34,979 nt of DNA from DATMQA01 sp035566895 (GTDB lineage Bacteria; Verrucomicrobiota; Verrucomicrobiia; Limisphaerales; UBA8199). A program made the translations under genes and the position numbers. Where the stretch lies: positions 1 through 34,979 of the forward strand of contig DATMQA010000076.1 of the NCBI GenBank assembly GCA_035566895.1, read 5' to 3'. Each line of letters opens with the position of its first letter. The first letter of the stretch is position 1. A model generated the notes under the pieces. It was not told the origin of the DNA. It saw nothing but the letters and a program-made list of their open reading frames with translations, and did no database searches. Shown piece after piece: positions 15,938 to 22,410 of the stretch.

Positions 15938-17010
15938 AGCAACAACATCGCATCCCCATAGCTGAAGAACCGGTAACGCTCGCGCACGGCCTCAGCATAA
16001 ACGGACAAAACCAGCTCGCGCCCGGATGTCTCGCCCGGCGCGGCAAAGGCGCTGACCAGCATCAGCAGGGTCGAACGCGGCAAATGAAAATTCGTCAGCA
16101 ACCCGTCCACCACCTTGAATTCGTAAGGTGGATAGATGAAGATTTTTGTCCGTCCGCTGCCGGCCACGAGCCGGCCCCGGTGTTGCGCCGCCACACTCTC
16201 CAGGACGCGCACCGTGGTGGTGCCGACGGCGAGCACGCGGCGACCAGCGCGTTTGGCTTCGTTGATTTGCCGGGCGGTCTCTTCACTTATATCGTAACGC
16301 TCCTCGTGCATGACATGCGCGGCAGGATTCTCCGCCTTGACCGGCGCGAACGTTCCCAAGCCAACGTGCAGCGTGAGAAAACAAACCTGGACGCCGCGCG
16401 ATTGGAGCTCCTTGAGCAGCGATTCTGTAAAATGCAATCCCGCCGTCGGCGCGGCGACTGACCCGGCAGGTTGTGCGAAGACTGTTTGGTAGCGCTGGCG
16501 GTCCTCGTCCATCTGGGAGGTGTTCGGTCGAGTGATGTAAGGAGGCAGGGGAATTTCGCCCAACGTTTCGAGCGCGTTCACAACGTTGGGAGTGCCGGTA
16601 AATCGCAGCCGGCGATGGCCTTCGGCGTTTGTGTCCAGCACCACGGCTTGCACGGGGCTGGGCCAGCCTTGGGCATCGTACAAATCGATTTGAGTTCCGA
16701 CACGGGCGCGCTTGCCGGGCCGCATCAGCACCCACCAATCATTGACGCTGTTTTCTTCCAGCAACAGCACCTCGAACCGGCCGCCGGTTTTGGCGTTTGT
16801 TCCTCGAAGCCGCGCAGGAATCACCCGCGAGTTGTTAAGCGCCAGGATATCTCCTGTCCCCAGATAATCAAGAAGGTCGGGAAAATGGCGATGCTCCATG
16901 TGGCCAGAGTCACGCCGCACCACGAAAAGGCGCGATTGGTCGCGCTGCGGTGCCGGGGCTTGCGCGATTAAGTCCTGCGGCAGGTGAAAATCGAAATCCC
17001 CAGTTCGCAT
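15934..17010 (-). CDS. queA: tRNA preQ1(34) S-adenosylmethionine ribosyltransferase-isomerase
   Basis: Converts 7-aminomethyl-7-deazaguanine in tRNA to epoxyqueuosine using the ribosyl part of S-adenosylmethionine. Family landmarks run in order: FDFHLPQDLIAQ at the start, LALNNSRVIPARL, the APTAGLHFT motif, LHVGLGTFAPV and TNFHLPRSTLLMLVSAF near the end. The open frame extends upstream to 17091, but the ATG at 17010 gives MRTGDFDFHLP, the usual N-terminus, and has a GGGA purine stretch about 6 bp ahead, so I chose it (358 residues, a normal length). It is divergent from the dcw cluster, 342 bp away. Confidence 0.95.
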   Translation of the reverse strand: MRTGDFDFHLPQDLIAQAPAPQRDQSRLFVVRRDSGHMEHRHFPDLLDYLGTGDILALNNSRVIPARLRGTNAKTGGRFEVLLLEENSVNDWWVLMRPGKRARVGTQIDLYDAQGWPSPVQAVVLDTNAEGHRRLRFTGTPNVVNALETLGEIPLPPYITRPNTSQMDEDRQRYQTVFAQPAGSVAAPTAGLHFTESLLKELQSRGVQVCFLTLHVGLGTFAPVKAENPAAHVMHEERYDISEETARQINEAKRAGRRVLAVGTTTVRVLESVAAQHRGRLVAGSGRTKIFIYPPYEFKVVDGLLTNFHLPRSTLLMLVSAFAAPGETSGRELVLSVYAEAVRERYRFFSYGDAMLLL

Positions 17011-17272
17011 GTCTTCCCAAGCATCCTCGGGAGCCGCCACGAATGGCAACCAAGAACGGACACAACCACGCGCATGGACGCCAATGCACAAGCGACGAAC
17101 GCGTCAAAACCAGTGAAAAACCGGCTTCGGGGGCAACGGAGGCCGCACGAAGGGCTTTCTATTCGTGGCGGTTGGGGCCGTTCGGAGTTTTGCTTGATCC
17201 TGGCTTTAACGATCACGGGAATGCCCAAAAACAGATTGTGAATAACTTTTTAATAAAAGTGCTTAAAAACTA

Positions 17273-17302
17273 TTGACATACCGTGGGATGAAGTGGGATA
17301 AA
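17273..17302 (+). promoter_or_regulatory. dcw promoter, TTGACA / GATAAA
   Basis: A consensus -35 TTGACA at 17273-17278 is followed after 18 bp by GATAAA at 17297-17302, a 4-of-6 match to TATAAT. An AT-rich run (17236-17272) lies upstream. It would start the mraZ transcript about 40 bp before the ATG. Confidence 0.65.
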
Positions 17303-17330
17303 GAGGCTCGCAGTGGGGCAAAGTGTATCG
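17281..17330 (+). promoter_or_regulatory. phased array of MraZ-type boxes
   Basis: Five consecutive decamers stand in exact 10-bp register: CCGTGGGATG, AAGTGGGATA, AAGAGGCTCG, CAGTGGGGCA, AAGTGTATCG. TGGGN is at 17284, 17294 and 17314. This fits the known MraZ target (TGGGN direct repeats, 5-bp spacing, in E. coli; AAAGTG-type repeats in mollicutes). The array covers the -10, so MraZ binding would block RNA polymerase. Confidence 0.7.
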
Positions 17331-17352
17331 AAAGCTCCTCTGTGAATAAGTA

Positions 17353-17817
17353 ATGGAACCTAACGAAAATGGCGCTCCGGCCTACTACAGTGGCTCTTTC
17401 CGCCACGGCGTAGATGAGAAGCGTCGCGTTCAAGTCCCGGCGAAATGGCGGCCATCCACCCCGGGCTTGGCCCTGACCCTGATTCTTTGGCCCAAGGCCA
17501 AGGAAGGCCCTTGTTTGAGGGTGTTACCCCCGAATCAAATGGCGGCGCTGATGCGCGAGATCGATGCAATGCCGAGCAGTGACGCCAATAAAGGCATCCT
17601 AAAACGTTTCATCGGCAGCGAATCCGTCCAAGCGACCGTAGATAAGACTGGCAGGATTTGCATCCCGGACGAAATGGCCAAGGCTGCGGGCATTACGGAC
17701 GAGGCAGTATTGGTGGGGTTGCTCGACCGGTTCGAGATCTGGAGCACGGAACGCTATGGCCGGGTCAAAGCGTCCGATGCAATCATGGCACAGGAAGCAT
17801 TTAAACTCATGGAATAA
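17353..17817 (+). CDS. mraZ: MraZ transcriptional regulator of the dcw cluster
   Basis: DNA-binding regulator with two swapped AbrB-like domains, known to repress its own dcw operon in E. coli. Both signature turns are visible: VDEKRRVQVP near residue 20 (DEKRR instead of the usual DxKGR) and VDKTGRICIP near residue 96 (DKTGR). At 154 residues it is a normal size. The ATG at 17353 lies about 20 bp after a phased set of TGGGN boxes overlapping a TTGACA promoter, in line with autoregulation. The ribosome site is weak. A lineage-specific hypothetical gene follows after 5 bp. Confidence 0.95.
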   Translation: MEPNENGAPAYYSGSFRHGVDEKRRVQVPAKWRPSTPGLALTLILWPKAKEGPCLRVLPPNQMAALMREIDAMPSSDANKGILKRFIGSESVQATVDKTGRICIPDEMAKAAGITDEAVLVGLLDRFEIWSTERYGRVKASDAIMAQEAFKLME

Positions 17818-17822
17818 ACTTT

Positions 17823-18563
17823 ATGAGCTTGTTGCGATTACTGACGGCGGGAAAAAGTTTAATCGGCGTCAACCACTCCGGCAGCCGGTACCGCGACGCC
17901 GGCCGAGGCATGCTACCAAAGTTTGCCACCAAGAAGAATCCTTTCCGAGCGACCGCCAAGGCTGGGACGGCTGCTGCTGGTGAGGTGAGCGTTCGACTTG
18001 CGCATGAATCGCAGCAGAGCAAGCGACCCTTCACGCAAACCCTCTCCACTTATGAAGGGGAGAGGGAGAGCACCCCGGCACCCGGGGCGCTCATAGGGGA
18101 GAGGGAGAAGCCAGTGGAGAGACAGAAGCCAAAAGAGAAGGAGAGCACTTCGGCGAGTGGTGGGCAGCTTCGCCGGCCTGTTCGCACGGTGGCGCGAAGT
18201 GGGGCAGGGTGGATTCGACACTGCGGAGCGGAACTTAAGTCCTGGCTGCTGTCGGCGCTCTCGGTGGTCTCGAAATCCGGGTTCGTGCGGGGGCGTCTCT
18301 CGGTCAAACCGGCGGCTCAACGTGTTCCCAAGCCGCTGGTCCAGTGTGAGCTGTCGCTGGAACGGATCAAAGTTGTCCGGAACGATTTGAGCGATAGCGA
18401 CCTGGAGGTGGTCCAGGCCAAACCGCTGGTGGTGGCCGGACCGAGCGAAATACTCCGGCAAAACTCGACCCCGGCGTTGCCGTCAGCCTGTTTGGCGCAG
18501 CGCCCGGAAGTCTCCCGCTGGACGCGAGTGAGCGCGCGGTTTTTAGGGGCGGGCAAACTTTAA
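17823..18563 (+). CDS. hypothetical protein between mraZ and rsmH
   Basis: A 246-residue protein I cannot assign to a named family. The N-terminus (MSLLRLLTAGKSLIGV, then a MLPKFATKKNPF stretch at about 31-42) and the C-terminal segment CELSLERIKVVRNDLSDSDLEVVQ read like conserved ends; I recall similar proteins in other verrucomicrobial dcw clusters. The middle (about 70-110) is Glu/Lys/Pro-rich and encoded by GGGGAGAGGG-type repeats, so it is probably a disordered linker. The protein is very basic, with no clear membrane segment. The ATG is 5 bp after the mraZ stop, and rsmH follows within 22 bp, so it is in the operon. A division- or wall-linked role is a guess from position only. Confidence 0.6.
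   Translation: MSLLRLLTAGKSLIGVNHSGSRYRDAGRGMLPKFATKKNPFRATAKAGTAAAGEVSVRLAHESQQSKRPFTQTLSTYEGERESTPAPGALIGEREKPVERQKPKEKESTSASGGQLRRPVRTVARSGAGWIRHCGAELKSWLLSALSVVSKSGFVRGRLSVKPAAQRVPKPLVQCELSLERIKVVRNDLSDSDLEVVQAKPLVVAGPSEILRQNSTPALPSACLAQRPEVSRWTRVSARFLGAGKL
18040..18110. repeat. GGGGAGAGGG hairpin repeat inside a coding frame
   Basis: CCCTCTCC (18040-18047) pairs with GGGGAGAGGG (18057-18066), and a second GGGGAGAGGG copy follows at about 18097-18106. A CCCCGG/CCGGGG stem lies between them. This resembles a dispersed intergenic element that has entered the reading frame of the hypothetical gene without breaking it. Confidence 0.7.
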
Positions 18564-18584
18564 ACCAACGAGGAGCCATGCGCA

Positions 18585-19514
18585 GTGCACGATTTCGTCC
18601 ACAAACCGGTGATGATGGCGGAGGTGCTATCCGCGTTGGGGCCGGAGGCGGGCGGGCGGTTCGCCGACGGGACGGTCGGTGGGGCTGGACACGCGGCAGC
18701 CATACTGGCCGCGACTTCGCCGACTGGATGGTTGTTTGGATGCGATCGCGATGGCGCCGCAGTTGAGACGGCCAAACGGCGGCTGGCTCCATATGTTGGA
18801 CGGTTCGAATTGCGGCAGGGCAACTTCGCGGAGCTGGCCGATTGGCTGCCGGCGGGCAGTTGCGATGGGGTACTGCTGGACCTGGGTGTGAGTTCGCCGC
18901 AACTGGAACAGGCTGGACGCGGATTCAGTTTCCAGCAGGACGGGCCGCTGGATATGCGGATGGACCAGCGGCAAGCGCTAACGGCGGCGGACCTGGTGAA
19001 TCAGTCAGGCATCGAAGAGTTGGCGAGGCTTTTTTGGGAACTGGGCGGCGAACGGGATTCGCGGCGGCTGGCGCGGGCTATCGGCCGTGAGCGGGAAAGC
19101 CGCCGGCTCGAGACGACGCTGCAACTGGCGGAGCTGATCGAGCGGGTGGCTCCGCGCCAGGGGAAAAAGTCGCATCCGGCGACGAAGGTGTTTCAGGCCC
19201 TGCGAATGGGCGTTAACGACGAGCTGGGTTCGTTGCAAAAAGGTCTTGCCGGAGCGTTGCGGATTTTGAAACCCGGCGGCCGGCTGGCAGTCATAACGTT
19301 TCATTCTGTGGAAGATCGCATCGTGAAAGATTTCGGGCGCGCGCGGGCGCGGGATTACACATTCACTGGAGGGGTGGATGTTCCGGAGTTGCGTGAACCG
19401 CGCGCGCCTGAGTTGAAGCTGGTGACCCGCAAGGCACTGAGGCCGGGGGCGGCGGAATTGGCCGGGAACCCGCGCAGTCGCAGCGCGCAGTTGCGAGTGA
19501 TGGAAAGAACTTAG
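18585..19514 (+). CDS. rsmH: 16S rRNA (cytosine1402-N4)-methyltransferase
   Basis: SAM-dependent methyltransferase (MraW) that modifies C1402 of 16S rRNA. The N-terminus HDFVHKPVMMAEVL and the SAM motif DGTVGGAGH (28-36; the usual form is DGTxGxGGH) are clear. Later family landmarks are DLGVSSPQLEQAGRGFSFQ, LDMRMD and the HPATKVFQALRMGVNDEL stretch. At 309 residues it is full length. The start is a GTG at 18585 with AGGAG ending 9 bp upstream; an ATG at 18578 is in another frame and too close to that site. It sits in its standard place after mraZ, with one extra gene between. Confidence 0.96.
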   Translation: MHDFVHKPVMMAEVLSALGPEAGGRFADGTVGGAGHAAAILAATSPTGWLFGCDRDGAAVETAKRRLAPYVGRFELRQGNFAELADWLPAGSCDGVLLDLGVSSPQLEQAGRGFSFQQDGPLDMRMDQRQALTAADLVNQSGIEELARLFWELGGERDSRRLARAIGRERESRRLETTLQLAELIERVAPRQGKKSHPATKVFQALRMGVNDELGSLQKGLAGALRILKPGGRLAVITFHSVEDRIVKDFGRARARDYTFTGGVDVPELREPRAPELKLVTRKALRPGAAELAGNPRSRSAQLRVMERT

Positions 19515-19544
19515 AGCTGATCGAAACGATCAGGCTGATTGATT

Positions 19545-19919
19545 ATGGCAAAAAATCGCAAATCGCAGTCAGCAGCTATTCGGTTTGGCCCGGCGCTCAA
19601 AGCTTTTCTGCTTTGCCTGGTCATCGGCGGCTCGGGGGTCGGTTACGTCTGGCAGAAAGACCAAATCGTCCGGCTGGGCCAGCAGATCAAGAGCCGCGAG
19701 TTGCGCCTTAAAGCGCTGGAAGTCCAAAACGACAAATTAGAAAAGCAATTAGGGACCATGCGCTCGCCCGGTGATCTGGAAAAGCGCATCAAAGAACTGA
19801 ATCTCGGCCTGGTGCCGCCGCAGCCGGCGCAAGTCTTACGCCTGGTGGAGCCGCCAACCGAGCCGGTCCGGGACCGGCAATTGGCGCTTGGCCCGACTCA
19901 GGCAACGGCCTGGCCATGA
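19545..19919 (+). CDS. ftsL: FtsL-like division protein
   Basis: Small bitopic protein of the FtsL/DivIC type, a partner of FtsQ and FtsB in septal FtsWI activation. From the ATG at 19545 it has a basic start (MAKNRKSQSA), one membrane segment (about residues 18-36) and then a coiled-coil region (about 38-85) rich in Gln, Glu, Lys and Leu. The C-terminal tail is Pro-rich. A TTG six bases upstream could also start the frame. Sequence conservation in this family is low, so the call rests on layout and on its place between rsmH and ftsI. Confidence 0.75.
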   Translation: MAKNRKSQSAAIRFGPALKAFLLCLVIGGSGVGYVWQKDQIVRLGQQIKSRELRLKALEVQNDKLEKQLGTMRSPGDLEKRIKELNLGLVPPQPAQVLRLVEPPTEPVRDRQLALGPTQATAWP

Positions 19920-19933
19920 CGGATAATAAGATT

Positions 19934-20096
19934 TTGCCGCCGCCCGTGGCGCGGAGGATTGAGGAACCGAGTCGCCGCGGGCGGGCGGCAAGTTTGAGCG
20001 GATGAACCATAACGAACAATGGTGAGATGACAAGCAAATTTACCGCCGCCCGTGAAGCCGCCGGAGGAGGAACCGAGGCCCACGGGCGGCCGGTAA
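19934..20096. repeat. two tandem copies of a REP-like hairpin element
   Basis: Copy 1 (19934-19991, 58 bp) starts TTGCCGCCGCCCGTGGCG and ends with a near-perfect inverted match. Copy 2 (20040-20096, 57 bp) starts TTACCGCCGCCCGTG and ends CACGGGCGGCCGGTAA. Each arm pair has one indel and one or two mismatches. Both loops contain GAGGAACCGAG. The copies lie about 105 bp apart in the ftsL-ftsI gap and can form strong RNA stems in the operon transcript. Confidence 0.85.
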
Positions 20097-20114
20097 CTCT
20101 TAGCAAAGACATTT

Positions 20115-22031
20115 ATGGCCAAACGACTACAATATAAAAGATTGGCCCTGCTGGCCTTGATACTGGCGTTGGGTTTTGCCGGGTTGGGTTATCGCCTGGT
20201 CGAGTTGCAGGTCTTGCGACACGAAGAACTTGGCATCAAATCCCAGGAGAATACCCAACGCGAGGTCCTGCTGGAACCCCGGCGCGGAGACATCCTCGAC
20301 GCCAGGGGCAATCTGCTGGCCACCAGCATTTCTGTCAAAATGGTGTGCGCCGACCCGGCGTTGATTGGCAACCGTCAGGCCGAGGTCGCCCGCGTGCTGT
20401 CGCCCTTGCTGCAGATCAGCGAGGAAAAACTGGCCCAGAGCCTGGTGCCGCGGCTGCTCCGCAATGAAAAAGGCGAGACGTTTACCAATCACTATCATTA
20501 TGTCTGCCTCAAGAAAAAGGTGCCTCTCGAAACCTGGGAGAAAATCCAGTCGGCGATGACCAATCTCTCGTTTGGGCTGGACGAGAAGAAGCTTCCGAAA
20601 ACCGAGCGGGGCTTTTATCGCAACTTGCGCCAGCAGGCGATCTTCGCCCGTGACGAACAGTTGCGGGTCTACCCCAACCAGGCTTTGGCGGCACATGTGC
20701 TGGGGTATACCGTGGCCGAGGAGAGCGAGGTCAGCGGCACCCCCGTATCCACGATCAACGGCAAGGATGGCATCGAGCGGGTGCTGGACTCAAAACTGGT
20801 CGGCGTGCGCGGCTGGCGTTTGACCGAGACCGACCGGCAGCGGCGGGAGCTCATCACCTTACGTGAGCAGGACGTCGAGCCCCGCGACGGGCTTAACGTG
20901 GTCCTCACGATCGATTCGGTCATCCAGCACATCGTCGAGTCGGCGCTGGCCGAGGCGATGGAGCAGCATTCGCCCATCAGCATTTCCGGGGTTGTGGTTC
21001 GTCCACGCACCGGTGAGATCCTCGCGCTGGCGACGCTGCCCAACTTTGACCCTAATAATCCCAATCACGCCAGCGCCGATGCGCTCCGCAACCGCGTGAT
21101 TGCGGACATAGCGGAGCCGGGGTCTACCTTTAAGATCGTTGTGGCCGCCGGAGCCCTTAACGAGGGCGTAGTGCGCCTCACCGACACCTTTGATTGTGAG
21201 CACGGGCACTTTTTTTATGCCGGCAGCCCTTTGCACGACCACGAAGCTTACGGCACGCTTTCGGTCCAGGGCATCCTTACCAAATCCTCCAATATCGGCG
21301 CCGCCAAGATTGGGATTCGCATGGGCGAAAGCCGTCTTTACAATTATATCTGCGATTTCGGGTTCGGGACGGCCACGGGCCTGCCTTTGCCGGGGGAAGT
21401 CAGCGCGCGGCTGTTCGTGCCACCGGTCAGGAAGTGGAGCAAAGTCTCGATCGCGCGGATTCCCATGGGCCAGGGCATCTCGGTCACCCGTTTGCAAATG
21501 CTTATGGCGATGTCTGCTATCGCCAATAAAGGCTGCCTGATGCGCCCGATGCTGGTCCAACGTTTGGAGGACCGCGACCACAACGTCGTGGCCAACTACT
21601 CACCCCAGCGTGTGCGCCAGGTCATCAGCGAATCGACTTCCAAACTGATGGTCCAGGCCCTCAAGACCGTGGTCTCTCCCGAAGGCACGGCCCCCAAAGC
21701 GGCCCTGACTCATTATACGGTTGCGGGCAAGACCGGCACTGCCAACAAAGTCGAGAATGGCGTTTACGTCAACAAGTACTTCTCCTCTTTCATCGGGTTT
21801 TTCCCGGCCGACAATCCTGAATTGTGCATTTCGGTGACCATGGATGAACCCAAACAGGGCGGCTATTACGGCGGCCAAATCGCGGCTCCGGTTTTCAAGC
21901 AGATCGCCGAGCGCACCGCGACCTACCTAAATATCCGGCCGGAGGACGGCGAACAGCCCGCTCACCCGGATACTCTCGTCGCGCCCAGCGACCATCGTCC
22001 CTTGCAGACAGCGGCCGCGCGGTCGCAGTAA
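20115..22031 (+). CDS. ftsI: septal peptidoglycan transpeptidase (class B PBP, FtsI type)
   Basis: Class B penicillin-binding protein that crosslinks septal peptidoglycan with FtsW. A single membrane anchor lies at about residues 8-26. The non-catalytic PBP dimer domain spans about 45-240. The transpeptidase domain carries all three motifs: STFK (337-340, nucleophile Ser337), SSN (391-393) and KTGT (539-542). Length is 638 residues, with no C-terminal PASTA repeats. The ATG at 20115 follows a 195-bp gap after ftsL that holds the paired hairpin elements. A small hypothetical gene follows where murE usually sits. Confidence 0.95.
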   Translation: MAKRLQYKRLALLALILALGFAGLGYRLVELQVLRHEELGIKSQENTQREVLLEPRRGDILDARGNLLATSISVKMVCADPALIGNRQAEVARVLSPLLQISEEKLAQSLVPRLLRNEKGETFTNHYHYVCLKKKVPLETWEKIQSAMTNLSFGLDEKKLPKTERGFYRNLRQQAIFARDEQLRVYPNQALAAHVLGYTVAEESEVSGTPVSTINGKDGIERVLDSKLVGVRGWRLTETDRQRRELITLREQDVEPRDGLNVVLTIDSVIQHIVESALAEAMEQHSPISISGVVVRPRTGEILALATLPNFDPNNPNHASADALRNRVIADIAEPGSTFKIVVAAGALNEGVVRLTDTFDCEHGHFFYAGSPLHDHEAYGTLSVQGILTKSSNIGAAKIGIRMGESRLYNYICDFGFGTATGLPLPGEVSARLFVPPVRKWSKVSIARIPMGQGISVTRLQMLMAMSAIANKGCLMRPMLVQRLEDRDHNVVANYSPQRVRQVISESTSKLMVQALKTVVSPEGTAPKAALTHYTVAGKTGTANKVENGVYVNKYFSSFIGFFPADNPELCISVTMDEPKQGGYYGGQIAAPVFKQIAERTATYLNIRPEDGEQPAHPDTLVAPSDHRPLQTAAARSQ

Positions 22032-22055
22032 ACGCAACAACAACGAAAGGCTAAC

Positions 22056-22280
22056 ATGAGTCCACTTCCGCTGTTATCACACCGTTTGTTTGTGGAGGCT
22101 GCTGGACGCCAGGGTAAGCTGCCCTCAAAAGCCAGGCCGCAGGAGGATCCCCCGGCGGGCGTCCCTTCCGGCGCGGGCACTGTCGCGTTCGAAGTGCTCG
22201 GTGTGGTTAGCCAGATTCCGGCGGGCGCCCGGCGCGCGCTCCGGACCGCCGCTGCGCTGGGGAGGCGATTGAGGAAATAA
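22056..22280 (+). CDS. small hypothetical protein between ftsI and murF
   Basis: A 74-residue basic protein with no family I can name. It starts MSPLPLLSHRLFVEAAGRQG and ends in an Arg/Ala-rich helix-like tail (RRALRTAAALGRRLRK). It has no membrane segment. A fair ribosome site (AAAGG, 5 bp before the ATG) and position 24 bp after ftsI support real translation. It occupies the slot where murE is common in such clusters but shows no Mur ligase motif. It could also be a chance frame in GC-rich DNA. Confidence 0.45.
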   Translation: MSPLPLLSHRLFVEAAGRQGKLPSKARPQEDPPAGVPSGAGTVAFEVLGVVSQIPAGARRALRTAAALGRRLRK

Positions 22281-22311
22281 AGGTCGCCAATTATCCTAAG
22301 GGACCGGATTC

Positions 22312-22374
22312 GGAATTTGGAATTCGGAATTCGGAATTCGGAATTTGGCCTTTGGCCTTTGGGTTTTGGGATTT
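22312..22374. repeat. nine-unit 7-bp repeat, unit GGAATTC
   Basis: GG starts every 7 bp from 22312 to 22368: GGAATTT, GGAATTC three times, GGAATTT, GGCCTTT twice, GGGTTTT, GGGATTT. It fills about half of the 130-bp gap before murF. Confidence 0.93.
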
Positions 22375-22410
22375 AGATTTGCTCTCTCGAGGCTCGGTTA
22401 CTTTTAGCGT

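Larger units (their letters stand above)
17011..17352. other. divergent queA-mraZ intergenic region
   Basis: A 342-bp gap. The part nearest queA (17011-17220) shows nothing distinctive. The part from about 17236 is AT-rich and leads into the promoter and MraZ-box array upstream of mraZ. Confidence 0.6.

Noticed and set aside
18578..18766. ATG frame just after an AGGAG site
   Set aside because: It lies 2 bp from the site and is out of frame with rsmH; the GTG at 18585 has proper spacing and gives the conserved RsmH N-terminus.
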